Shown here in pieces: positions 33,245 through 43,972 of a stretch of DNA of 64,000 nucleotides. The translations under genes were made by a program, and so were the position numbers. Numbering within the stretch: position 1 is the stretch's first letter; every line of letters starts with the position of its first letter. The stretch lies in assembly GCA_010015745.1 (NCBI GenBank), contig ML978268.1:1-64000 (forward strand), given 5' to 3'. The notes beneath the pieces were generated by a model. It made no database searches, had not been told where the DNA came from, and saw nothing but the letters and a program-made list of their open reading frames with translations. This stretch comes from Setomelanomma holmii. Lineage: Eukaryota; Ascomycota; Dothideomycetes; Pleosporales; Phaeosphaeriaceae.

Positions 33245-34025
33245 ATGCGTTCTATACTCATCATCAATCCAAACTCTACAGAGTCCATGACAGATGGCCT
33301 GAAGCCACTCGTCGATGCACTGCAATTCAAAGATGTCATTCAACACCACGCAGATACTCGATTCAAGAACTGACCGCAGCTAGACCGCACACGAATACTT
33401 CACGGCGCCTTCTGGGCCAAAAAGCATCAATAATGAGGATGATGCGGTCGAGTCTGTCAACCACTGCCTGCCGAGTCTCCGACAAGCTCTCGACCGCCAT
33501 GATGGCTTCCTGGTCGCCTGCTACTCGCAGCATCCGCTTGTACCACTCTTGAAAGACGAAGCCGTCGTCCAGAGTGGACGCAAGCCTGTCACAGGCATTT
33601 TTGAAGCAAGCGTCAGCACAAGTCTGCAAGTCATCCACCCGGATGAAAAGTTTGGCATCGTCAGTACTGGCAAGGTCTGGGAAGACATTCTCACAGAAGC
33701 GACGGTGGCTTTCTTGGGGACTGGGTCAGAAGCCAGCAAGCGCTTCGCAGGTGTTGAGACGACGGGACTAAACGCAACCGATCTGCATGACGTGCCTGCC
33801 GAGGAAGTGCGCAAGAAGATGAAGGATGCTGTGAAGCGCCTTTTGAGGAAGGGCAAGGTTGGCGCTATCTGTCTTGGTTGTGCAGGTATGTCTGGTATGG
33901 ATGAGATGGTCAGGGAGGCATGCACCGAGGAATTGGGCGAGGTTGAGGGCAAGAGGGTACGGATTGTGGATGGTGTGATGGCTGGTGTTGCCTGGCTTGA
34001 AGGGACTATCAGGGCCGGGTTCTGA
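33245..34025 (+). CDS. Asp/Glu/hydantoin racemase family protein (Dcg1-like)
   Basis: Exons 33245-33334 and 33384-34025 (49-base intron, GTCATT..GCTAG, phase 0) give 243 aa. The start MRSILIINPNSTESMTDGL is the signature N-terminus of this family. The two catalytic cysteines are visible in LVACYSQHP and ICLGCAGMSGM, placed symmetrically as in cofactor-independent racemases. TAPSGPKSINNE forms the substrate loop. Yeast Dcg1 is linked to allantoin and purine nitrogen use, so hydantoin or allantoin racemisation is the likely role; the exact substrate is unknown. The donor is weak (GTCATT), but the join restores the expected YFTAPSGP text. Confidence 0.88.
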
Positions 34026-34310
34026 TGAGCAAAGAATTGACAGGATTCCTGACATGCCATTTAAAAGAATTACATTAACGAAGTATATAATGCTGTGTTT
34101 CCTCGAAATGCGATTAGCCAATTTCGGAATGACGTAGCTTCGGAATGCTTAATTCAGCTCCACGCTCATCCTTGCTGCAACTTTCCTTGACGACCTTTCC
34201 TGCATCCCATGAACTTTGCTGTCTCCCGACGCTCCCTTCTACTACCTTGAGCCCAAGACGAGCCTGGATCCTTGCCAAGCAGCAACAGACCCTGCTACAG
34301 ATTGACAACC

Positions 34311-35687
34311 ATGGACTCGCTGCCAAACGAGCTGCTCATTCAAATCGCCTCCCATCTTGATATACAGTCACCGTCCGTCGTGCGATTCTCTCACGAACCA
34401 TCGACAAATTTCACAGAGGCCGATACCATACCACTGAAGCTCCTCTCGTCGGTATCATGGCGATGGCGCAAGATTGTACTACCTATGCTCTTTCGCTGTT
34501 CCCGGATCGCGCTTGACAAAGAACCAGAATGGGTACCAGTCGATGCTCGATTGGTAGACAGTATGCAGACCCAATTGGCGACGCTGAGTAATCACGAATT
34601 TCGTATCTACTATCAGATGTGCAATAAGTTTAAGAGCTCCTCAACTTTTGCTTATGAGGAGGCTTTCGATGATCTGCTTATCAATTTATGTCGAGTTCAG
34701 GACGGTGACGAGTTCTTGAAGGCAGTACCGCCGACCATATGGCTCCCACATCTCCCCAAGACCTTCAAGAACTTTATAGAGTTTGTTGTGAAATATGATC
34801 TCAAACATCATATCAAGAGCCTGGTGGTGCAAACAGAGAAAGAGTACGAGCTGCGGCATGTCAGCTCCGCTGATGCACCTCTTGCACGAACTGTCACAGA
34901 AATCTGGGATCAGATCTTCCGACACCTGGAACCCACGCGACTCGTCGTTGCAGCACCGCCAGCTACTCTTGCTGGATTGCTGGACGTACAAGTACTAAGT
35001 GCCGATGTTTGGGCTTTCGACATGAAGATGCACTACATCGAACTTCTACAGCCGGAGCCATTACAATCCGAGCATATGAAATCCGATTGTCGGGCTTGGA
35101 ACACTTCGTTGATTCACCAGAGACCATGGTATCACGTCGGATACAACGAAGGCTCGTCAGTCACCGCATACAGCACATACGAATACCACCTCAAGCAGTC
35201 GCCTAGGATATTGTATCTCCTACTTCTGCGGATGGCCAAAGAGGTCCATCCATGCTGCAAGATCACATCATTCAGCTTCATCGGCGTTTTCCCATTCGTC
35301 ACGAACGTCACGAATATTATACGAGCACTACATAAAATCTCGACGTTGAAGAAAGTGATCTTCCAACTCGCGCCTGGCCCCGAAAACAACACGCTCGACG
35401 ATCCGAAGCGTATGGGTCGAGCTCAGCGGAGTGACTTTTGGCTTGAGTGGAACGAGAGCTACAAAGTCCTTGCGAGCTTCATCGGTGTCTCCGATTTTTC
35501 CGATGGGACAGAGTTCAGGAGCCTCGATTGCCGCAACGAACAGCTCGCAGAAGATGTGGCCGGGTATGTCGAATTGCTTCAACAACGAGGTGCGGGCTGG
35601 CGGAAGGGTGAAGAGTCGGGTGTGTGGGTACGCGATCACGGACTTGATCGTGATGTCGACCCTGTCACACAAGCGGGCATCGTATAA
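34311..35687 (+). CDS. F-box domain protein
   Basis: A 458-aa single-exon protein starting MDSLPNELLIQIASHLD, a short F-box that would bind Skp1 and recruit substrates to an SCF ubiquitin ligase. The rest has no named repeat but is coherent and globular in composition, with Leu-rich segments (SPRILYLLLLRMAKEV) and a conserved-looking C-terminal ELLQQRGAGWRKG. Fungal genomes carry many such F-box proteins of unknown substrate. The ATG at 34311 begins the F-box directly. Confidence 0.8.
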   Translation: MDSLPNELLIQIASHLDIQSPSVVRFSHEPSTNFTEADTIPLKLLSSVSWRWRKIVLPMLFRCSRIALDKEPEWVPVDARLVDSMQTQLATLSNHEFRIYYQMCNKFKSSSTFAYEEAFDDLLINLCRVQDGDEFLKAVPPTIWLPHLPKTFKNFIEFVVKYDLKHHIKSLVVQTEKEYELRHVSSADAPLARTVTEIWDQIFRHLEPTRLVVAAPPATLAGLLDVQVLSADVWAFDMKMHYIELLQPEPLQSEHMKSDCRAWNTSLIHQRPWYHVGYNEGSSVTAYSTYEYHLKQSPRILYLLLLRMAKEVHPCCKITSFSFIGVFPFVTNVTNIIRALHKISTLKKVIFQLAPGPENNTLDDPKRMGRAQRSDFWLEWNESYKVLASFIGVSDFSDGTEFRSLDCRNEQLAEDVAGYVELLQQRGAGWRKGEESGVWVRDHGLDRDVDPVTQAGIV

Positions 35688-35934
35688 GGAAAGCCGTGAA
35701 CGAAGCCTTAGTGAAGAATGGCAGCTGAAACAGAGGTCGACAAACGCACAAAGAAGCATGGATCGCTCGTTCGCACTCGGCGCATAACTATGCCAGCGGA
35801 CACTTTGAGTGCGCTTGGCCGCCTACACTCTTGATCTCCAGCACTGCGTGCTCGAAAAGTGGCTTTCTGAGATATAGGTGTTCGAATGGGACGAGTACAG
35901 AGGACTTTTGATCACTTCTACCTTCGCAGTCTCC

Positions 35935-36692
35935 ATGAGCTTGTTCAGTCCTTCCCTTCCATTTCGGCACTTGAACAAGGCTTTGGCTTTACTTGGTGAA
36001 GATGCCAATCAAATACCTGGTTCCAAGGAGCCGCAGCAAGTAGGAATGATGGACATAAGAGGAGCGCAACCTTCCACAGCCTCGCAGATTGTAAAGAAGA
36101 GTCGAAGCATGGGCGACCTCAACACAAGTTCCACCATCAAAGAATGTTCTGTGCGTGGAGTACGAAATCGATGTCCGTTCCACAAAAGTCAATTAGCACA
36201 ACTGAGGCAGCATTACCCTCCACCACAACGACCACAGGAACATCATTCTGACCACAAATTTTACTCTGTGATGTCTCGTCAAGAGAACCACGACTATCTT
36301 CGCAGCCGGGCCCCAGAGGACGAAAGCAACATCCAACAAGCCCGAAACCACACACAACACCCAACCCGAGTCTGCCTCATTGCGAGAAATCTCCCCCGCC
36401 CGCACCTGCCAATACTCAGCACTCTGCTCCAAGGCTACACCGATTATCACCACACTACGTCAACAAACCTCTTCCACCACCTCCTCCAAGCTCAACGCCA
36501 TCAGAACACGGATCATCTGCAGAAGGCAACGCCATACTCACGCCTCCAAAAGTCGCTGATGGATCTGTGCCGGAAGCAAAGCAAGTCCGCTTCAGCAGCG
36601 TCAAGGACGTGTGGAGGACGACGGGAAGTCACCACCAGGATATCGTTGTGGACAATGAGCGGAAACGGACGGACCAGAAATCGACTCTCTGA
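35935..36692 (+). CDS. Proposed two-exon Pro/Ser-rich protein
   Basis: This model is inference. Exon 1 (35935-36150) encodes MSLFSPSLPFRHLNKALALL and then SRSMGDLNTSSTIKECS. A GTGCGT donor at 36151 and a TTCGCAG acceptor ending at 36305 would join, phase 0, to an open frame 36306-36692 that is clearly protein-like: SPPPAPANTQHSAPRLHRLS, KPLPPPPPSSTPSEHG and RFSSVKDVWRTTG, ending KSTL. The total is 200 aa. A single long frame (35878-36783) also exists but loses coding character after about 36150. No domain is recognised; the Pro-rich tracts could bind SH3 or WW domains. Confidence 0.4.
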
Positions 36693-37270
36693 ACGGAGGT
36701 GGAAGCATCGTGATTGTTATTACATGACAAAGCTATCTTTGCAAAAGATTGCTATGGGACAGGTGGTACAGTTGAGCAATTGAACCATGATAGAAAATGT
36801 AGAGCCTTCTGTTCTTCCACGCTTGGCAAAACATTTGCGTGCACGGTTTGCAGACACTAGCTCACTGTTTCGCTATGACAGAACGATGAAACATCTGAAG
36901 GTATGTATTGGTGTCTTGACACAGTTATCGGATGGATGTATGTAAGGAGGGTATTGATACAGCAGCCAGAATGTCAAATCCGAGCATGAGTCCGTCCCAA
37001 TGCACAATCTAATGCTGCAACCGCCCTGTGATGCCGCTTGTGAATGCAACTGAAATGCAACTAATGCCCTACTATGCCGCGTGCCTGGAAGCATGCCAAG
37101 AAATATAAGATGCAGCTCTACTATCCCTTATGAAAGCAGTATCATTGTCGCGGTGAGCGCTTCGCTTCGCTTCGTGAAGGTTGCAACGTCCGCATCTAAT
37201 GCAGGACAAGACTGACCTAAAAGGTGATCGGATCAGCGCGTTAGCCTTTAGAGGCCCAATGCGAATTCCA
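36693..37270. other. Intergenic, nothing recognised
   Basis: 3' flanks of the Pro-rich gene candidate and of DOT1. No gene was seen. Confidence 0.5.
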
Positions 37271-38824
37271 TCACCGTGCCTTCGTCGCAATGAAGTACTC
37301 TACACTCTCCCAATCCCAACTGACGCTCGCTGTCCCACTCTCGTATCTTTCTTCGTCAAATAGTCCTGCAATGGCCTGCTCATGCCTGACTCCTTGTTTC
37401 GCACCGCCACCAAAGCTTTCAAGACTCACAACTTTACAACCGTCTTTCAAGTCAAGGAACTTCTGCAAAAGATCGTTGTTCAGCTTCTCGCCAAAGACCT
37501 TGTTGTTCACAAGCACGACGTCGGCGCGGCGCAGGACGGCGTCGATCTCGGGTGTTTCAAGGAAGTCGCCAGCGATAAGGTGGATATCTCCAAGGTTGAT
37601 GTTCCAAAGTCGTGCGCGGGCCTGGAGCTCAGATGCCTGTTTTGAACCGAGGGAGGCGGCGAGGGGCATCTTCTCGATACCCCAGGACTCGGCGCCGGTT
37701 TGGAGCGCCGCTTGTAGGACGACATTGCCCACGCCTGAGCCTAGATCGACAAAAACGTGAGACGAGTTGAGACCTGTTTGCGCGAAGATCTTGTGGACAA
37801 AATGCGTGAGGAGTTCGCCATACGTGGTTTCTTTGCCTTTGACTTTGCGAAGGCGATGAGCTTGTGGAGATACGACACGATTGTAGGACTGTGCAGTGAT
37901 GCATTTGACAAGGCTGAGCGGGACAGCATGCATGCTATCTATGATGCGGGGTATCGTGTCATCGGCGAGCCTGTCTCGGATGAGTGTGTTGAACTTGAAC
38001 AGCTCAGCCTGAAAGTCCTCTGGAGAATGTTTGTGGACGGCGCGCTTCAGCAGGCGCACGGTGCCTTCGGTGTCTGAAGACAGATCGGTGGCGAGATCGG
38101 GCGGCAGATAGTGCTGTATAATCTCTTCTACACAGTTCCAGATGTCGCCAAGTGGATTGTAACCTTCGGCAGTGTCAAGTGGTTCGACAGCCTCAAACTC
38201 CTCCGGCTTCTCAGTGCTGGGATATTGCAACTCCAATATCAGATCGTTCCGGCCAGGGAATGCAGCCTTGTAGTTCTTTGCCTCATTGCCTTGCGACATT
38301 TCCAGACCGTGTATTAGGCTACCCCGCCTGCCCGCGACTTTTGACTTGACTGGCTTGCCATCTTCCTGCTTCTTTTCTGATGTCCCATTTGCTGTTCCGT
38401 TCGTTCGCGGCTCGCGTATCCGTATACGCCTGCGCATGTCCGGTTCAAGCGTGCGATTTAGATGCGTAGGCTCAGTACTGCTGCTCGATGGCCTCGTCTT
38501 TTGGCGTTTCCCCCGGTCATCGTCCTCATCGCTTTCACTGTCACTGCTAGCCCATTGTGGAGTACTCGGCGAGACTTTGCGCTTTTGTGCATGCGACGCG
38601 GTTAGCGACTTGCGTGCAGGTTCCCGCGACTTGGTTTGCGCCGAGGCGGTCAGCTGGTAGCGGTTCGCCGGCGGTCCTGAGAAGCTCCGACTCTTATTTA
38701 GTGGCGCCGGACGTGTCTGCGATGCCGGTGTCCGCGGGGAGGATTCTGCGGTGGAAGGCGTCTTCTTGACGGCTACAGTCACTGTCTTCGTCCTGATCTT
38801 TGGCTTATTCGCGTTCATGAACAT
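37271..38824 (-). CDS. DOT1: Histone H3-K79 methyltransferase Dot1
   Basis: Dot1 methylates lysine 79 of histone H3 using S-adenosylmethionine and acts in silencing and DNA damage checkpoints. The 517-aa single-exon protein starts MFMNANKPKIRTKTVTVAVK. Residues 1-170 are a basic, Ser-rich disordered tail (nucleosome binding). The catalytic domain follows, with YGELLTHFVHKIFAQTGL (DOT1 motif), SAM-binding motif I VFVDLGSGVGNVVLQAALQ (from about residue 358), GIEKMPLAA, GDFLE and the NNKVFGEKLN loop. SLESFGGG and the aromatic C-terminal VSWDWESVEYFI complete the fold. The frame is open further upstream to 39019, but that text is Arg/Cys-rich and probably 5' leader. Confidence 0.95.
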   Translation of the reverse strand: MFMNANKPKIRTKTVTVAVKKTPSTAESSPRTPASQTRPAPLNKSRSFSGPPANRYQLTASAQTKSREPARKSLTASHAQKRKVSPSTPQWASSDSESDEDDDRGKRQKTRPSSSSTEPTHLNRTLEPDMRRRIRIREPRTNGTANGTSEKKQEDGKPVKSKVAGRRGSLIHGLEMSQGNEAKNYKAAFPGRNDLILELQYPSTEKPEEFEAVEPLDTAEGYNPLGDIWNCVEEIIQHYLPPDLATDLSSDTEGTVRLLKRAVHKHSPEDFQAELFKFNTLIRDRLADDTIPRIIDSMHAVPLSLVKCITAQSYNRVVSPQAHRLRKVKGKETTYGELLTHFVHKIFAQTGLNSSHVFVDLGSGVGNVVLQAALQTGAESWGIEKMPLAASLGSKQASELQARARLWNINLGDIHLIAGDFLETPEIDAVLRRADVVLVNNKVFGEKLNNDLLQKFLDLKDGCKVVSLESFGGGAKQGVRHEQAIAGLFDEERYESGTASVSWDWESVEYFIATKAR

Positions 38825-40280
38825 GGCGGGCGACGCTGTGGAAGTACAATGTGAGGTGTAGGCGTCGTGAGCAGGCGGTCGCAGATGTGAAAGAGCGTAT
38901 AAGTGAAGCGACCGGCAGCGAGTGTAGAGTCGAAGAGGCAGCCGTCCAGTCAGCCAGGACGGGGCGGGCAGTCGCACGCGCACTCGCGAGGTCGCTCTTT
39001 CCCGACACCTGCACGCCATTCGCCGCCACTGCAGGTCGCGCAGGGATCATCTCGCGTAAGGCGTCTTGGCTACAAACTGGCGTGACCCTACTTTGACCTT
39101 ATCCTCACTGCACTGACACCCTCTCAGACAACGCATCGCCTTGGAGTGGTGATGCAGCTTTGACGGCGATTCACACGCGCGAAGTTATCCTGGACATCTT
39201 TGCCCGACAATTTTGACAGCGCGCACGTGCCAACTTGCCCACTATGGCTACCAGGAACCGGGCTCTCGGTGCGAGCACGACGCCTCCAAAGCACAACAAA
39301 TGCAGAGATCACACACATTGCGATTGATCAGAGCGACGGCGAAGATCATTCCTATAAGGACAGCGCAGCAGATCAAGATGCAAGCCTGAGTGTAAAATCA
39401 CGCCTTCTAAGTCTTCTGAAGAAGTCAAGTTCAACTCATTTGGCTATCGACATCAGTGGAGGCCAAAGAGTAGCAAACGCCCTTTTAAGCATCTGCACTC
39501 CGTATGCTGAGATCTGTTTCTGTGCTTCGATCTGCTTCAGCCGAGCTGGAACTACAGCACCTGGCACTTCTGGTCACATTATCAGCGCCCAATCGTCGAT
39601 CCCATCGCGATTGTGCCCCCTCAGGCTGATTGTACAGCTTACAGAGCATATCGTGAGTCATCTGGACATCGTCCTCACCAGATCGTGCAACGATTTGTGC
39701 GCGGCGCTCATCGAATCCCTTCGCGAGAATACACCGCATGCAGACGCCTGCATAACCTCAGATGGTTTTGTCTCAAACCTTTGGCTATCACGAGCTACCG
39801 TGAAGACATGCAGGCCTCTACATGAGTAGGGACCGGCTTCTGATACTTCGGCGACGTTGTAGCTGTGAGCGTACGAATTATTGCACCGCCTGGTGTCCTC
39901 GTGGTCCCGAAATATGGCCTGTCGCAAGGTGTGTTCGGGCTTACACAACGAGGGCAGTTGTTTTTTATGGTCATTCACTATCACAAATGGCGCCAAATCA
40001 CACAAGGACATCACTCCATTGAAACCATTCGCGAGCCTTTAATTCCCTCTCTTTTAAGGATGAGTGTCACACCTCCATGACCAGCTATGGCTTCGGAGAG
40101 CCGGAGGCGCTGGCATCAGCGCGTTCACGATGATACACTTCAAGGTGCGCCTATCACATAGACGCGCCTGATAAGGTCCGTCTACATCATGCGTACCACT
40201 CTTCTTCATTCTCCTTATCTATTGCGCCATTTCCTTTGCTTTTCATTTTGCTGGTTCTTCGTTTACTGTCGTCAAAGAAC
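38825..40280. other. Long intergenic stretch
   Basis: A 209-codon open frame (39200-39829, plus) has no ATG and no motif, so I do not call it. No RNA gene or repeat was recognised. Confidence 0.45.
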
Positions 40281-41807
40281 ATGCGTGTAATCACTGAAAG
40301 GCCACATGACAGTCTTTTTCTTGAGCCGCTTTTTCAGCACACTGCGTTCGAGCAACGAAACCCTCCGGCCAGAGATGAGGCTGCACACAAATGTTCTCGG
40401 CGACAGTCCTTTGACGGTTCTCTCACACTAGCTTTTGGGCATACCGAGCGATCAGGCATACTTCAAGCTGAACCACACAAACTCGACCGCAGCCGGACTG
40501 TCCGTGCGAGAGCATCTGCTGGAAAGAAACAAAAGGCCGATGCGACTGATTCTGACAATGCTCTGCATGATGGGCGTCAAGCGGTCTCCTGCATGTCGAA
40601 GAGAAGCTTCTTGCCGAACTTCTGGCGCATTCCTTCGGGAGTACACTACTACAAAAGTACACCTGATGCCTTGAAGAACCATGATCAGCGATCATTCGAG
40701 AGAATGGTCACCGTCAAGTATTTGGTGGAGGATACTAAAGGCTTCCGTTGGGCAGCAAGTGCACGTTATGTACTGTTCAAGTGCAGAGAAGATGCTTTGG
40801 TTTATAGAGCAAGCACGCAGGTGTCAATCTCTGATCGACCACCATCTTCTCATAGCCTCTCCGCACAATTGAACTTGAAGCCAATGGAGGATATCGCAGA
40901 GGTTTCTCGGGTTACTGGGCAACCACTACCAGCCTTGCTAGATAGCGGCAGATTGTGTGATCGACGAGCAGTTACCCGAAACTGTACAATTCGAAAGGAA
41001 AGCCCCGCGCGTTATCCTTGGGACCAGTGTCCGCCAGATCCACATCGTGTCGCGTTGTTCCCGCCATGGAAACTCCCCCAGAATGGCCGCTACAAGGAAG
41101 ATCACCTGTGGTTTCAGCACATGTCGCGCAGTGAGATCGAGGACGCCGTTACCGCCGGCTATCTCGTTGCGGACTCAATTGGTCTTCGCATCGGAGATTC
41201 GAACAAGTACAAGCTCCTCTATCTTGGCGAGGTCGATCAAGACGAGCCTCTCGATTCTGCCTCTTCTGAGCATCCGCCAAAGCTCGAATCTTCGACACAA
41301 GAGAAGAGCGTCAATCTAACAGATAGTCCTTCACGCTGTACTGGAGACGAAGTTTCGCAAACGTGCCGTCGTTGTAAGAGGGTACATACTCTGAGAGAGA
41401 AATGGGAACAGCCCGAAGATATACCTCAATTGTCTCCACAGATCCAACGTGTAACAACGCAATATCTCTCTTCACCCAGTACGCCCATCGTCGAGAAAAG
41501 TTATTTCGTCCCGGAACGTCCCAAAGTCCGCAGGAAACAGCTCAGCTTGCTTGAGCAAGGCCTTGGACGTTGCAGCCCACGTTACACGCCGTACGTCAAA
41601 ATCAATGCAAGCAAAATAGGCCTAGACGAAACGGGCAAGGAAATGAAAGAGAGGGTCGTTGACAACGAGGGCAAGTCCTCCACGATCAGAGAACGTGATC
41701 AGAGGCATATGAGGCAGAAGAAGCAGGACCATGAAGACTGGCTGATGCGGAGAAAGTATATGGCGGTATTCACTCCGTTCAGGCATCCTCATGCTGCGAA
41801 GGGTTAG
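40281..41807 (+). CDS. Hypothetical protein, no recognised domain
   Basis: A 508-aa single-exon frame from ATG 40281 (MRVITERPHDSLFLEPLF); 15 codons upstream are also open. Two similar segments can be seen. One near residue 150 reads RMVTVKYLVEDTKGFRWAAS and is followed by a YVLFKC strand. The other near residue 290 reads SEIEDAVTAGYLVADSIGLR and is followed by YKLLYLGE. They look like a duplicated small alpha/beta unit. Between 365 and 385 is a CRRC-type motif (SQTCRRCKRVH). The C-terminus is charged (RDQRHMRQKKQDHEDWLMRR). I do not recognise the family; it may be restricted to related fungi. Confidence 0.6.
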   Translation: MRVITERPHDSLFLEPLFQHTAFEQRNPPARDEAAHKCSRRQSFDGSLTLAFGHTERSGILQAEPHKLDRSRTVRARASAGKKQKADATDSDNALHDGRQAVSCMSKRSFLPNFWRIPSGVHYYKSTPDALKNHDQRSFERMVTVKYLVEDTKGFRWAASARYVLFKCREDALVYRASTQVSISDRPPSSHSLSAQLNLKPMEDIAEVSRVTGQPLPALLDSGRLCDRRAVTRNCTIRKESPARYPWDQCPPDPHRVALFPPWKLPQNGRYKEDHLWFQHMSRSEIEDAVTAGYLVADSIGLRIGDSNKYKLLYLGEVDQDEPLDSASSEHPPKLESSTQEKSVNLTDSPSRCTGDEVSQTCRRCKRVHTLREKWEQPEDIPQLSPQIQRVTTQYLSSPSTPIVEKSYFVPERPKVRRKQLSLLEQGLGRCSPRYTPYVKINASKIGLDETGKEMKERVVDNEGKSSTIRERDQRHMRQKKQDHEDWLMRRKYMAVFTPFRHPHAAKG

Positions 41808-42930
41808 TAAGTGGCCGTAGGTTTAGGTACTGTTGTATTGAAGTTCGTCGGTTTGTGTTGACCGTCACCTTGTTCATTTGCAACGGCTGATGGTATTGAC
41901 AAGGTGGTGTAGATCGCTCTTCTGGTATGAATGACGTACGATGATGTCTTCCAGTGAGAAGACTGCTCGATGCAACAGGCTTGCAATCACAATCATGCTT
42001 TACCCCACGTACACATTGCGAGCAAAGCACAGAAGAACCTGTATCTTTGACCGTGTTACAGCTTTAGCCTCGTCTCAAATACCTGTGATTCTCTGCCGGT
42101 ATTGTAAGCCCATCGCAAGCCACCGGCTAGGTCAAGAATCGACAGCTCTAGATCAACAACGATTGTCCGTGAAGACTTAGCTTGAGCATTCTGCAACCGA
42201 CACACAGCGCAATCTACCCTCTCATGCTTCCACGTGGGTACGAGTAGTCCCTTCCAACCTTGGAACAGTCCAGGTACACTTCCCAAACTTGAATGTGGCT
42301 CATCTTCAGCTGCGGCTGTCTCCCTCAGCTCCAGGAACATCTCGAAGCTCCATGTTATCATCTTCATCAGACTCAAGTCCAGAACAATGCTCGTCCGCGA
42401 TCAGCTACGAGTAGTCCCTTCCAACCACTTAACACACTGATCGACATCGAATGTAGTTCTCCTTCAGCTAAGGCTGTATTCCATGGCTTTAGAACATCCC
42501 GAAGCTGCATGTTGTTATCTTAATCGGAATCGAGTCTAGAACAACTGCTGTGTAGTGAGGTGCGCATTCATTGGTGCCCTCACCAATCCGGACGGCCTGA
42601 CATGGAGCTAGTAACGTGCCAGCCAGCCCCATCGCAATCTTTTCTACGCAGCACCTCCAACAATCTTCTACATGCGCGAAAGTTGCCAAGTCCGACCCGG
42701 ACTATACCCTGCCACAGCTAAAACTGCTGCACGCAGTTATCAGAGTTTCGGTCAAGATGGGAGCTGAGTACATCCGGGAGCGGCTTCCATCGTTTGGTCA
42801 TTGGGGTCCTTGATCTAAGTATATAGGAAGGGAGCCCGTCGCATTCAATATCATTCTTCAACCTCTTCTCAAGTAATCTCCCAAAGTTATCAACCATTCC
42901 TATAGTCCGCTAAAAATACCGTCAGCAACC
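41808..42930. other. Intergenic with a 167-bp tandem duplication
   Basis: Holds the direct repeat at 42240-42570 and the upstream region of the CVNH gene. A minus-strand frame (42056-42376) spans the first copy but has no motif. A TATA-like AAGTATATAGG lies near 42817-42827, about 105 bases before the CVNH start codon. Confidence 0.5.
42240..42570. repeat. Diverged 167-bp tandem duplication
   Basis: ACGAGTAGTCCCTTCCAACC occurs exactly at 42240 and again at 42407. Downstream, both copies share diverged blocks in the same order: GAATGTGG / GAATGTAG, CTTCAGCTGCGGCTGT / CTTCAGCTAAGGCTGT, GAACATCTCGAAGCTCCATG / GAACATCCCGAAGCTGCATG and CCAGAACAA / CTAGAACAA. Many differences are transitions. Confidence 0.85.
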
Positions 42931-43668
42931 ATGCCCTTCATCGACACCTGCCACAACATCTCTTACGACGTCAATACTGGCATACTTAGCGCAGACTGCG
43001 ACACCGAGAACAAGGGGGTTTTCAATTCTCATCCCAGATGCTGGCTGAACATCAACGACTGTCTGCTTGTGCGCGACTACAAGATCATTCCGACCACGGG
43101 ACCCAGAAACTTCCAGTCTGGTAGCGATCACACTCTTACCGTTTACAAACCAGAGCACGGAGAGAAAATGGAAGTCAACTTTTATGCACCAGCTACCATC
43201 GCATATATGCTCAGCCACGAACAAATGATACCCCAGACCCGATGGGAACAGTTGGTGCGAGAGGCAAAAGGAGAGCCAATCTGGGACGGCAATTGGGGTG
43301 GTCGCGGTAATAAGGTCGATCTCAACGATTATATCGAGAACCATGACGGGCTTTTAGTTTTCAACTTGGGCAAGTACGTGCATGCCTCTTTTTCTGCATT
43401 CGTCCAGTTCAACTCTAGGCCCAGAAGCTAATGTGCCCATGACAGCGACGTGGAAGAAGGATGGGTATGGAAGAAAATTGAAGACTTCCTGGCAGAGTTT
43501 CCTAACCCCAATCCTCGTACTCCAATCGTCTCCACGTCCGCAGACAGCTCGTCGCGGGCGCAGTCGTGGGCGAAGAGATCGGAGAACCACGAGGAATGGT
43601 TGAAGAAGACCTTTGTGAAGGATGGGAAGCGATACCTCCAGGGACAGAGGGTGGAGATCAAGGGGTAG
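42931..43668 (+). CDS. Cyanovirin-N homology (CVNH) domain protein
   Basis: Exons 42931-43373 and 43446-43668 (72-base intron, GTACGTG..GACAG) give 221 aa. The first half matches the CVNH lectin fold, which is built from two internal repeats. Repeat 1 reads CHNISYDVNTGILSADCD and WLNINDCLLVRDYKI. Repeat 2 reads NKVDLNDYIENHDGLLVF. CVNH proteins bind mannose-rich glycans; in fungi they are often intracellular and their biological role is uncertain. There is no signal peptide (start MPFIDTCHNIS). The C-terminal 75 residues are a separate helical, Lys-rich segment (VWKKIEDFLAEFPNPNPRTP, then EEWLKKTFVKDGKRYLQGQ). Repeat 1 is better matched than repeat 2, so the assignment is good but not certain. 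Confidence 0.7.
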
Positions 43669-43972
43669 AGGTTAGTGTGGCTGTGTGTTGTAAGGTGAGG
43701 ATGGTGAGCTGTGCACATGAAACGGGATTTTGTTTGACGTGAATCGGTGCAGGTTACTGGACGATTTCTCTTACAAACACGTCGAGATATCAGGGATGAT
43801 ATTGATCTACAGATATCAAAAGTCATTACAACGCTTGGTAGCTTATCTCTAATCTCAGTTTATACTCTCCATTGTACAGGGTGTATCCAAGATGCCAGTG
43901 ATATCCCATATACCCAGTGTTGTACATTTCCATTTCCTCAACACAAAGATCATGTCCGCCACGTTCGCACAT

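Noticed and set aside
38825..39019. Upstream extension of the DOT1 frame
   Set aside because: The added text is Arg/Cys-rich and unlike any Dot1 N-terminus; the start MFMNANKPKIRTKTV fits the family.
39200..39829. A 209-codon plus-strand open frame upstream of the 508-aa gene
   Set aside because: It contains no ATG, no recognisable motif and no splice sites that would supply a start.
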